Shown here: positions 1 to 5,500 of the stretch, one piece after another
Layout: the number at the start of each line of letters is the position of its first letter
How positions within the stretch are numbered: the first letter of the stretch is position 1
From: an uncultured Bacilli bacterium
GTDB taxonomy: Bacteria > Bacillota_I > Bacilli_A > RF39 > UBA660
Direction of reading: 5' to 3'
Length of the DNA stretch: 10,255 nt
NCBI GenBank assembly: GCA_947630205.1
Contig: CANRGW010000040.1
Location: 1-10,255, forward strand
The notes under the pieces: generated by a model
What the model was told of the DNA's origin: nothing
The model's database searches: none
The model's input: the letters and a program-made list of their open reading frames with translations, nothing else
Position numbers and translations under genes: made by a program

Positions 1-20
1 CATAAATATCAAGCCTCCTT
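1..20 (-). CDS. Start of an unidentified leftward gene (only the start codon is in the window)
   Basis: Read on the minus strand, this edge gives a full-consensus ribosome binding site AAGGAGG (bases 20-14), a 10-base spacer and an ATG at 3-1. A consensus promoter lies upstream at 99-71. The coding region is off the left edge, so nothing can be said about the product. It is divergent from the GNAT gene at 189, and both share the intergenic region with two palindromes. Confidence 0.55.
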
Positions 21-70
21 CCCATAAGAAGTTGGCAAGTACTCAACAGTTATAGTATTTCCTAATAAAA

Positions 71-99
71 ATTATATCAAACGTTTGTTCTTGAAACAA
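71..99 (-). promoter_or_regulatory. Sigma-A-type promoter of the left-edge leftward gene, with a palindrome in its spacer
   Basis: On the minus strand TTGTTT (99-94) and TATAAT (76-71) are separated by exactly 17 bases. The perfect 10-base palindrome CAAACGTTTG (78-87) lies inside the spacer, where a bound repressor could block polymerase. A weaker rightward pair, TTGTTC (85-90) and TATAAA (107-112) with a 16-base spacer, overlaps it and could serve the GNAT gene. The promoter match is seen in the sequence; the operator role is inference. Confidence 0.55.
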
Positions 100-141
100 T
101 GTATTTTATAAAAATTTATGACAATTTAGAAAACATACTTG

Positions 142-162
142 CATATTGTCAAAGACAATATG
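142..162. promoter_or_regulatory. Perfect 9-base inverted repeat in the GNAT leader
   Basis: CATATTGTC and GACAATATG are perfect reverse complements around AAA. The repeat ends 26 bases before the GNAT start and 13 bases before its Shine-Dalgarno site. It could be a dimer operator or an mRNA hairpin. No T-tract follows, so it is not a terminator. Confidence 0.5.
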
Positions 163-188
163 AGTATTTATTAGCGGGAGGTATACAA

Positions 189-638
189 ATGATAATTAGA
201 AAAGCGGATTATGATGATGTAAAAATATTAAATAAATTTTTAACACTTTTAATAAGAGATGAAAAAAAATATGACTCAGGAATTGATGAAAACTTTATTG
301 TTACTAATATGTATGAAAATTATATCGAAGATTCTAATAAATTGCTTATTGTTGCCGAAGAAAACGATCAAATTGTAGGTTATTTATATGGAATTATTAA
401 ACCAACTGATGATACATATAAATACATAATTGCCAAATTAGATGCATTATACATTGATAATAATTATCGTAATAAGGGAATTGCTACATCTTTAATAGAA
501 TATTTTAAAAAGTGGGCTATATCCAAAAATGTCCATAAAATAGAAGTAAATGTATGGAGTAATAATGTTAAAGCTAAAAATTTATATGAAAAAAGCAATT
601 TCAAAACAACAAGTGAAACATTAACTATTAATTTATAA
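189..638 (+). CDS. GNAT-family N-acetyltransferase
   Basis: A 149-residue protein with the GNAT fold signature. It should move an acetyl group from acetyl-CoA to an amine; the substrate cannot be read from the sequence. Motif A is around residues 108-127: a beta strand ending in ALYIDNNYR, then the pyrophosphate-binding loop RNKGIA (R/Q-x-x-G-x-A) and helix TSLIEYFKKWA. Motif B-like sequence VNVWSNNVKAKNLYEKSNF follows near the C-terminus, as in RimI-like enzymes. The ATG at 189 is chosen because GGGAGGT (176-182) lies 6 bases upstream. An in-frame ATG at 99 would add 30 residues, has no ribosome site and would make the palindrome at 142-162 coding. The gene is monocistronic, with a terminator at 712-739, and divergent from the left-edge gene. 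Family assignment is secure; physiological role is unknown. Confidence 0.9.
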   Translation: MIIRKADYDDVKILNKFLTLLIRDEKKYDSGIDENFIVTNMYENYIEDSNKLLIVAEENDQIVGYLYGIIKPTDDTYKYIIAKLDALYIDNNYRNKGIATSLIEYFKKWAISKNVHKIEVNVWSNNVKAKNLYEKSNFKTTSETLTINL

Positions 639-711
639 AGTTGTTATACTCCTTACTTTAGGGCACCAGCGACATTTCTGTTCGAACTTTTATAGTTTGA
701 ACTTAATATAT

Positions 712-739
712 AATCAATCCGAATGGGTTGATTTTTTTT
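712..739 (+). terminator. Intrinsic terminator after the GNAT gene
   Basis: AATCAATCC (712-720) pairs with GGGTTGATT (725-733), with one U-G wobble, across loop GAAT. A run of eight T residues (732-739) follows. A second weaker hairpin, TTCGAAC (682-688) with GTTTGAA (695-701), lies just upstream. Confidence 0.85.
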
Positions 740-1142
740 GTAATAAATTTTCCAAAGGTTATTTTGATACTTTTGTCAAAATACCTGGAGGTTAGTTATT
801 TTATCATAAACAAATAGCAATAAAATTTACAAATATTAAACATCAGTTGGTAAATTAAAAGATAATCTTTTGTATTAATTACAATACATCATTTTAAAAA
901 GTTGGAAATAACTACAAAACTCTTTTTAAAACAATAAAATCTTTACACTAATTGTGATATTTATAAGTTAGTCGCGTGTTGATACTCTAGTCATAGGATA
1001 AATATTCTAATATAATTTTAAAATATTTTTACTTTAAAAGTATAATCTATTTTTTCTTTCTAGAAACATAATGCTGTTTAACTTTTTCTACAACTAAAAT
1101 AGAATATGATTTTGTTAAGTTTAATATCTTTATATGACACTT
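740..1142. other. Gene-free AT-rich stretch
   Basis: No credible coding region was found in any frame. It holds an inverted repeat, TATTTTGA (760-767) with TCAAAATA (776-783), extendable by GG/CC around one bulged base. It also holds a diverged short repeat at 896-922 and a slightly GC-richer patch at 969-1000. The minus-strand frame at 1047-1142 is open and may be the decayed tail of the small ORF at 1143-1271. It may be remnant DNA of an older gene or island. Confidence 0.4.
896..922 (+). repeat. Short direct repeat, left copy (partner at 3013-3038)
   Basis: The core AAAAGTTG-n-AAATAACTAC is shared exactly, apart from the one variable base, with 3013-3038 in the same orientation. The two copies flank the small ORF and the repeat-protein gene. 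AT-rich DNA makes chance matches common, so an attachment-site or duplication origin is only a possibility. Confidence 0.3.
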
Positions 1143-1271
1143 CTATTTATTATTTGTATCAATAAAAGTGAATAATATTAGTACTGAAACAAATGCAATA
1201 ATTACAGTGACTACCAATTTTCTTTTATTTATATTTAATAATTTATTTAATACCGTTGACTTTAAATTCAT
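1143..1271 (-). CDS. Small single-membrane-segment protein, possibly truncated
   Basis: A 42-residue ORF. ATG at 1271-1269 is preceded by GGAG seven bases upstream on the minus strand. Residues 1-18 are basic (several Lys and one Arg), residues 19-37 form one hydrophobic helix (LVVTVIIAFVSVLILFTFI), and the tail is short and polar (DTNNK). This positive-inside arrangement suggests a membrane peptide, N-terminus in the cytoplasm. It ends in TAG, whereas the other genes end in TAA. The same frame stays open for 31 more codons with a basic tail to a second TAG at 1047-1049, so the first TAG may be a nonsense mutation. A possible promoter is TTACAT (1329-1324), 17 bases, TAGAAA (1306-1301). It is divergent from the repeat gene. 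I recognise no family; a small toxin, a leader peptide and a fossil are all possible. Confidence 0.4.
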   Translation of the reverse strand: MNLKSTVLNKLLNINKRKLVVTVIIAFVSVLILFTFIDTNNK

Positions 1272-1348
1272 AATAAATCTCCAAACTAAAAACAAAATAA
1301 TTTCTAATAAATATGTTATTTTTATGTAAGTGACCGAAAATCTTCAGT

Positions 1349-1377
1349 TTGACTTTTTAATATGCTGATGATAGAAT
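1349..1377 (+). promoter_or_regulatory. Sigma-A promoter of the repeat-protein gene
   Basis: TTGACT (1349-1354) and TAGAAT (1372-1377) are separated by 17 bases, one mismatch from consensus in each box. Transcription would start near 1384 and leave a leader of about 20 bases. This supports the ATG at 1403 over the one at 1382. Confidence 0.75.
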
Positions 1378-1402
1378 AAGCATGTTTTTAAGGGTGATTT
1401 AT

Positions 1403-2761
1403 ATGAAAAAAATAAAAACCATTTATGAAATATTAAAAGATTATTCTGAAGAAGAAATTGACGATGTTATAAAAAATCTTAATGAAGAAGATAAAAATCT
1501 ACTTTATTTAAGATATGGTAGTGATTTACATAATCCTAATTTTAGTAATTGGTGCAATGAATTTTATAAAAAATTATTGCCAAAATTAAAAAGAATATTA
1601 AAAAATAAAAAGGAAGGTAAACAATTAGTTAATGAAAAAACATATCGACGTATTCGTACTATTTATGAAATATTAAATGATTACTCTGAAGAAGAAATTA
1701 ATGATGTTATTAAAAATCTTAACGAAAAAGATAAAAATCTACTTTATTTAAGATATGGTAGTGATTTACATAATCCTAATTTAAGTAATTGGAATCAAAA
1801 ATATAGTGGAAGATTTTATAAAAAATTATTACCAAAATTAAAGAAAAAATTAGAAAATAAAAAAGAAGGCAAACTACTAATTAATGGAAGAATACAACGA
1901 CATATTCATACAATTTATGAAATATTAAAAGATTATTCTGAAGAGGAAATTGACGATGTTATAAAAAATCTTAATGAAGAAGATAAACATATTATCTATT
2001 TAAGATATGGTAGTGATTTACATAATCCTAATTTAAGTAATTGGAATCATGATTATGAATACCAATATTATATGAAGATTTTACCTAAAATTAAAAGAAA
2101 ATTAAAAAATACAAAAAAAGATAAACAAAAAAACAGACATCCATTCACAATTTATGAAATATTAAGCAATTACTCTAAGGAAGAAATTGATTATGTTATA
2201 AAAAATCTTAATAAAAGAGATAGAAATTTAATCTACTCAACATTTGGAAATGATCTAAGTATTTCTAGTATAATTGATTATGATACTAAAAAACTTTTAA
2301 CGAAAATAAAAAAATATTTGGAATACAAAAAAGAAGGTAAACTACTAATTAATGGAAGAATACAACGACGATATATTCATACAATTTATGAAATATTAAA
2401 AGATTATTCTGAAGAAGAAATTGATTATGTTATAAAAAATCTTAATGAAGAAGATAAACATATTATCTATTTAAGATATGGTAATGATTTACATAATCCT
2501 GATTTTAGTAATTGGAGTATGGATTATCATACCGAATTTTATAAAAAAATATTGCCAAAATTAAGAAGACGATTAGATAGCCAAAAGAAATGTCCAAAAC
2601 AATCAGTAACTATTTATGAATATTTTGATGGATATAAAAATGAAAAACCAGAATTTGAGAATGAATTAGTCATAAATTGCAATAATACTAATCTAAATTT
2701 ATTAAAAAAAGTAAAAATTATAATAAGAATTAAAAAAGCCAAAATATCAAAATTTACTTGA
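1403..2761 (+). CDS. Tandem-repeat protein, units resembling sigma-70 region 4; C-terminus frameshifted
   Basis: A 452-residue protein of five repeats starting at residues 6, 86, 170, 249 and 327, with the first residues of a sixth at 403. Each unit runs TIYEIL, YSxEEIDxVIKNLNxxD, LRYG(S/N)DLHNP, SNW, then a basic FYKKLLPKLKR helix and a Lys-rich linker. The acidic helix followed by LxxLRYG recalls sigma-70 region 4, so DNA or RNA-polymerase binding is inferred. Unit 4 is degenerate: STFGNDL replaces LRYGSDL and the SNW segment is lost. There is no signal peptide or membrane segment; the protein is highly charged and cytoplasmic. Start: GGGTGA (1392-1397) is 5 bases before the ATG, with a good promoter upstream; an ATG at 1382 lacks a ribosome site. 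After the truncated sixth unit, residues ~425-452 look like out-of-frame translation, and a plausible C-terminal domain continues in the +1 frame (next entry). The gene is probably frameshifted. Confidence 0.75.
   Translation: MKKIKTIYEILKDYSEEEIDDVIKNLNEEDKNLLYLRYGSDLHNPNFSNWCNEFYKKLLPKLKRILKNKKEGKQLVNEKTYRRIRTIYEILNDYSEEEINDVIKNLNEKDKNLLYLRYGSDLHNPNLSNWNQKYSGRFYKKLLPKLKKKLENKKEGKLLINGRIQRHIHTIYEILKDYSEEEIDDVIKNLNEEDKHIIYLRYGSDLHNPNLSNWNHDYEYQYYMKILPKIKRKLKNTKKDKQKNRHPFTIYEILSNYSKEEIDYVIKNLNKRDRNLIYSTFGNDLSISSIIDYDTKKLLTKIKKYLEYKKEGKLLINGRIQRRYIHTIYEILKDYSEEEIDYVIKNLNEEDKHIIYLRYGNDLHNPDFSNWSMDYHTEFYKKILPKLRRRLDSQKKCPKQSVTIYEYFDGYKNEKPEFENELVINCNNTNLNLLKKVKIIIRIKKAKISKFT
1418..2608 (+). repeat. 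Five in-frame tandem repeats of about 230-250 bases
   Basis: Units start at 1418, 1658, 1910, 2147 and 2381 and encode 80, 84, 79, 78 and 76 residues. Units 1, 2, 3 and 5 remain nearly identical at DNA level over stretches such as the GATTATTCTGAAGA and TTTAAGATATGGTA blocks. The linker plus unit 5 (from about 2329) closely copies the linker plus unit 3 (from about 1859), including the KEGKLLINGRIQR linker. This points to recent segmental duplication or gene conversion rather than ancient divergence. Confidence 0.85.
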
Positions 2762-2762
2762 A

Positions 2763-2996
2763 ATGTTTTCTATTAAAGAAATATTGATAATTTTATTACT
2801 TAAAAGATTAAATGTTACTTATGATATAAATGATATTTTAAAATTATTTAATATGCGAATCGATGAATTAAATAATATTGCCAAGAAAATGGAACAAGTT
2901 TTAAAATATCAAGAAAAAAATTATTTTGAGCTTATATCTGATGCTTTTTTAGAAGATAGCAAAATAAAACTAAATAACAATGGAAAGATTGTATAA
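2763..2996 (+). CDS. Out-of-frame C-terminal domain of the repeat protein (separate ORF)
   Basis: A 77-residue helical ORF, one base after the TGA of the repeat gene and in the +1 frame. No Shine-Dalgarno site precedes its ATG, so independent initiation is doubtful apart from coupling to the upstream stop. Read upstream in the same frame it continues back to 2727 as ELKKPKYQNLLE before meeting a TAA at 2724-2726. The joined sequence KKPKYQNLLEMFSIKEILII reads like natural protein. Residues 4-60 (SIKEILIILLLKRLN, a spacer, then DINDILKLFNMRIDELNNIAKK) fit a sigma region 4-type helix-turn-helix, as found at the C-terminus of some sigma-like proteins of gut Bacilli. That family link is from memory and unverified. 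The most economical reading is one original gene with an extra base near the A-tract at 2732-2737. Confidence 0.55.
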   Translation: MFSIKEILIILLLKRLNVTYDINDILKLFNMRIDELNNIAKKMEQVLKYQEKNYFELISDAFLEDSKIKLNNNGKIV

Positions 2997-3012
2997 AGTT
3001 TTTCGTTATTGA

Positions 3013-3038
3013 AAAAAGTTGTAAATAACTACGACACC
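3013..3038 (+). repeat. Short direct repeat, right copy (partner at 896-922)
   Basis: AAAAGTTG-n-AAATAACTAC in the same orientation as 896-922, placed just after the C-terminal ORF. It is followed by an unusually GC-rich patch for this window (CGACACCCGCACCAG, 3032-3046). Confidence 0.3.
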
Positions 3039-3092
3039 CGCACCAGTTGAAAGAATAGTCAAATAAATCGACTAAAAATTACAATGATAACG

Positions 3093-3200
3093 TATAATAA
3101 TAAAATAGAAAAGAAATTTTAATAAAATGCACTTTAATTGTGCAAATTATGTCAAAAAAAGAAAAAAATGCACAATATTCTTGATTTATTGTGCATTTTT
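3093..3200 (+). ncRNA. Candidate small RNA or attenuator leader ahead of fic
   Basis: TATAAT at 3093-3098, with a weak upstream TCGACT (3068-3073, spacer 19), would start a transcript near 3105 that ends at the terminator at 3166-3200, about 95 bases. Four complementary segments are arranged like a classical attenuator: 1, TGCAC (3128-3132); 2, ATTGTGCA (3137-3144); 3, TGCACAAT (3169-3176); 4, ATTGTGCA (3188-3195 region). Pairings 1:2 and 3:4 give termination, while 2:3 (8 base pairs) would disrupt the terminator. No effector domain is recognised. The segments are visible; the switching is inference. Confidence 0.4.
3162..3200 (+). terminator. Strong intrinsic terminator between the repeat gene and fic
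   Basis: AAATGCACAATA (3166-3177) is the perfect complement of TATTGTGCATTT (3187-3198) across a 9-base loop. The helix extends with A:T pairs to about 14 and ends in a T-tract. The A-tract on the left gives it a T-tail on the minus strand too. It lies 49 bases before the fic start. Confidence 0.85.
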
Positions 3201-3201
3201 A

Positions 3202-3230
3202 TTTACTTTTCATACTTTATATGCTAATAT
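3202..3230 (+). promoter_or_regulatory. Promoter of fic (extended -10)
   Basis: TTTACT (3202-3207), a 17-base spacer and TAATAT (3225-3230), with TGC directly before the -10 as in extended -10 promoters. It lies just downstream of the terminator. Transcription would begin at about 3237, leaving only the Shine-Dalgarno site as leader. Confidence 0.55.
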
Positions 3231-3248
3231 TTATTATGGGTGATACAA

Positions 3249-4328
3249 ATGGATGCAATGAAAGTAAAACATCTACCAATTGAATATGCAATAGACAAAG
3301 AATTATTAAAATTAATTTCTGAAGCAAATGCTAAATATGGAGAATATAAATCATACTTAAAAAATATGGAATTTGATTCAAAATATTTTTTAGATTCAAT
3401 TATTTTAAGTGAAAGTTTAAAATCAACACAGATAGAAGGTACTCAAATCTCTCAAGATGAGTTATATTATTTAAAATACATGCCAAAAAATGACGATAAT
3501 TTAGAAATTCAAAATTTAAAAAAAGTAATTGACTATTCTAAAGACTATATGAAAGAACATAATGAAATTAATTTAATTTTTGTCAATAAAATTCATAAAA
3601 TATTATTAAATAGTGTTAGAGGAAATGAAAAAGATCCTGGTCATATTAGAAATATTCAAAATTGGATCGGACCAAAGGGATGTACTATTGATGAAGCTAT
3701 TTTTGTTCCTCCTATACCAGAAGATGTTCCAATATTATTAGATAATTTGTTTAAATACATGAATGATGCTTATATTGACCCAATTTTTATAAATTTAGCT
3801 ATTTCACATTCTCAATTTGAAACAATTCATGCTTATAGAGATGGTAATGGAAGATTAGGTAGAGCTTTAATTCCTATTCAACTAGCTATGCTAACTAACG
3901 ATGAGCCTATTTTATTTTTATCAGAAGTAATTGAATTATATAAACCAAGTTATCATAAATTTTTAAATGAAAGCAGAAAAGGAAATATGTTAGGTTTTAT
4001 AAAATTCTTTTTACAATGTATTATTGAACAATGTAATAATTATATTATTAAAATCAATAGAATTAAAAGAATTTATAAACAGGATATGGAAAAAATTAAA
4101 GCTTTAAATAGCAATGCTATATATAGAATTATGCCTGCAATGATGCATCAAATTGTTTTTACTAAAAAAGAAATAGCAGAAGAAACAGGGGTTTCTAGAA
4201 ATACTATTTCTACATTAATAGAACAATTAGTAAATATGGGAATTTTAGTAACAGACTCTTCTCATGCTAAACTCGGATATAAATATAAAGAAATATATGA
4301 TGTATTTGTGGATAAAGATATTATATAA
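3249..4328 (+). CDS. Fic-domain protein adenylyltransferase, class II, with C-terminal winged helix
   Basis: A 359-residue protein with the architecture of SoFic-type enzymes (about 370 residues). The N-terminal helical domain carries the inhibitory motif (S/T)xxxE(G/N) as STQIEG (residues 59-64). E63 would block ATP binding until released, making it class II and self-inhibited. The Fic core has the catalytic loop HAYRDGNGRLGR (194-205), with catalytic H194 and the Mg/ATP-binding DGNGR. The usual HPF is HAY here. Residues ~300-342 (FTKKEIAEETGVSRNTISTLIEQLVNMGIL) form a winged helix-turn-helix, suggesting DNA binding or autoregulation. The expected activity is transfer of AMP from ATP to a hydroxyl on a target protein; the target is unknown. 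Start: GGGTGAT (3238-3244) is 4 bases before the ATG at 3249; a GTG at 3240 overlaps the ribosome site and is rejected. The gene is monocistronic, bounded by terminators at 3166-3200 and 4365-4388. Confidence 0.92.
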   Translation: MDAMKVKHLPIEYAIDKELLKLISEANAKYGEYKSYLKNMEFDSKYFLDSIILSESLKSTQIEGTQISQDELYYLKYMPKNDDNLEIQNLKKVIDYSKDYMKEHNEINLIFVNKIHKILLNSVRGNEKDPGHIRNIQNWIGPKGCTIDEAIFVPPIPEDVPILLDNLFKYMNDAYIDPIFINLAISHSQFETIHAYRDGNGRLGRALIPIQLAMLTNDEPILFLSEVIELYKPSYHKFLNESRKGNMLGFIKFFLQCIIEQCNNYIIKINRIKRIYKQDMEKIKALNSNAIYRIMPAMMHQIVFTKKEIAEETGVSRNTISTLIEQLVNMGILVTDSSHAKLGYKYKEIYDVFVDKDII

Positions 4329-4364
4329 ATTTAATAAGAACTTATAAATTAAAAGTATAAAATT

Positions 4365-4388
4365 AAACGGCTTGGAAAAGTCGTTTTT
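4365..4388 (+). terminator. Intrinsic terminator after fic
   Basis: AAACGGCTT (4365-4373) pairs with AAGTCGTTT (4378-4386), with one G-U wobble, across loop GGAA. The T-tract runs to 4388. Confidence 0.85.
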
Positions 4389-4450
4389 ATGTTATTATGA
4401 ATAATATCAACATCAAAAAATTCTAAAAAGTTAAACACTTTATCAAAAAA

Positions 4451-4471
4451 TCATAAAAATTATGATACAAT
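4451..4471 (+). promoter_or_regulatory. Extended -10 promoter with adjoining inverted repeat, upstream of the HNH-like gene
   Basis: TACAAT (4466-4471) is preceded by TGA (4463-4465), an extended -10. The -35 region is poor (TTATCA, 4440-4445, spacer 20). The 6-base arms TCATAA (4451-4456) and TTATGA (4460-4465) abut the -10 and could be an operator; in such AT-rich DNA this is weak. Confidence 0.4.
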
Positions 4472-4525
4472 AGTAAACAAATGAAAAAATTCCGTTAAAA
4501 ATAGAACTAATACGGTGGTGATTTT

Positions 4526-4879
4526 ATGGGAAATGTCTATAATAATAAAAATCAATTGCTATTAAGAGAATTAATAAAAATATATATGCCAGATGAATTT
4601 GATTGGTTAAGTTATCAAATAACTAAAAGTAATATCTTAACCTTACATCATGTTTTAAAAGTTGCAGAAGGTGGTCAATTAAGTAAAGAAAATGCGGCTT
4701 TATTAACTAAAAGAGCCCATAGAGCCTTAAATATATGCGAAAATAGAGATTTTATCTTGTATTTAGAAATAAATGATTTTTTTAGAGAAATAATTGCTAA
4801 AGGTGAACCATTAGATGACTATTTTAAAGAAGAGTCTAAACAATATAAACATGCTTTAATAAAAACACTTTATAAATAA
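4526..4879 (+). CDS. Small HNH-endonuclease-like protein
   Basis: A 117-residue protein. Residues 40-68 carry an HNH-type core: LHH (H41/H42), a GG turn (49-50), EN (N57) and a closing H in KRAH (H65), within a beta-beta-alpha-sized stretch. HNH folds bind one metal ion and cut DNA, but this protein has no CxxC zinc knuckle and no recognition domain, so nuclease activity is not assured. The N-terminal MGNVY...EFDWLSYQI block looks like a conserved family-specific domain and the C-terminus is helical and charged. Start: GGTGGTGAT (4514-4522) is 3-4 bases before the ATG, the same Shine-Dalgarno type as the repeat gene and fic. The gap of 48 bases to the phosphatase holds no terminator, so the two may be cotranscribed. 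A conserved protein with a structural rather than catalytic HNH fold is the alternative. Confidence 0.7.
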   Translation: MGNVYNNKNQLLLRELIKIYMPDEFDWLSYQITKSNILTLHHVLKVAEGGQLSKENAALLTKRAHRALNICENRDFILYLEINDFFREIIAKGEPLDDYFKEESKQYKHALIKTLYK

Positions 4880-4927
4880 AATAAATCATTATTGTTAAAT
4901 ATATAAATTAATATAAGGAGAAGTATT

Positions 4928-5473
4928 ATGAAATTATATTTAGTAAGACATGGTGAAACAGATTGGAATAAAGAAGGAAAAATTCAAGGAACAACCGATA
5001 TTCCTTTAAATGACAATGGTCGTATGCAAATTTTAAAAACGAAAGAACAACTGCAAAACATAAACTTTGACATTTGCATATCTTCCCCACTTAAAAGAGC
5101 AAAAGAAACTGCTCAAATCATAACAGATGGTAACTGTCAAATAGTCTATGAAGATTTATTAAAAGAAAGAACGATTGGTAATTTTGAAGGGAAAACTTTT
5201 AAAGAAATTCCCTTTGATATTAAAGTATTTTGGGATTATAAAGTAAACTATCATGAAAATAATGTTCAGTCATTGAAAGATTTATTAAAACAATCTGATG
5301 ATTTTATTCAAAAATTAAAAAGTAATTATAACAACTATAATTCTATTTTAATTGTTAGTCATGGTGCTACTATTAAAAGTCTTTATTATAACCTAAATGG
5401 CTATGATGAAAATACTAATTTTTATAATTTCTTTATTGAAAATGGTCAAATATATGAATTTGATTTAAAATAA
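4928..5473 (+). CDS. Histidine phosphatase family protein (phosphoglycerate mutase-like)
   Basis: A 181-residue cytoplasmic protein of the histidine phosphatase (branch 1) superfamily. LVRHGETDWN holds R7, H8 (the phosphohistidine nucleophile) and E10; SSPLKRAKETA holds R57; LKERTIGNFEG holds E80, the likely proton donor; VSHGATIKSL holds H145. All catalytic pocket residues are present, so it should be active. Its length fits broad-specificity phosphatases (PhoE, CobC or YhfR-like) rather than the ~230-250-residue glycolytic mutase. The substrate is unknown, and no cobalamin genes are nearby to support CobC. Start: AAGGAG (4915-4920) with a 7-base spacer. The gene is converged on by the broken DUF308 gene, and the two share the terminator at 5474-5497. 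Confidence 0.9.
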   Translation: MKLYLVRHGETDWNKEGKIQGTTDIPLNDNGRMQILKTKEQLQNINFDICISSPLKRAKETAQIITDGNCQIVYEDLLKERTIGNFEGKTFKEIPFDIKVFWDYKVNYHENNVQSLKDLLKQSDDFIQKLKSNYNNYNSILIVSHGATIKSLYYNLNGYDENTNFYNFFIENGQIYEFDLK

Positions 5474-5497
5474 AAAAAAGCAACTAAATGCTTTTTT
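5474..5497. terminator. Bidirectional terminator between the phosphatase and DUF308 genes
   Basis: AAAAAAGCA (5474-5482) is perfectly complementary to TGCTTTTTT (5489-5497) across ACTAAA. There are T-rich tails on both strands. Confidence 0.8.
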
Positions 5498-5500
5498 CTT

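Noticed and set aside
99..188. 30-residue N-terminal extension of the GNAT protein
   Set aside because: No Shine-Dalgarno site precedes the ATG at 99, GGGAGGT directly precedes the ATG at 189, and the extension would cover a perfect inverted repeat.
675..705. GTTCGAAC resembling a tRNA T-loop
   Set aside because: The flanking bases do not form a T-stem, acceptor stem or anticodon arm; it is half of a weak hairpin before the terminator.
1418..2608. CRISPR-like or satellite repeat array
   Set aside because: Units are about 240 bases, in frame and coding, with no short repeat/spacer alternation and no cas genes.
2727..2740. Programmed ribosomal frameshift joining the repeat gene to its C-terminal domain
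   Set aside because: The shift needed is +1, whereas A-runs of this kind favour -1 slippage in a different codon phase. No stimulatory hairpin or internal ribosome site is evident, so an indel is simpler.
3127..3243. A 38-codon ORF with a basic then hydrophobic stretch, ending at the fic ribosome site (possible leader peptide or Fic antitoxin)
   Set aside because: There is no Shine-Dalgarno site, it reads straight through the terminator stem-loop, and class II Fic carries its inhibitor internally.
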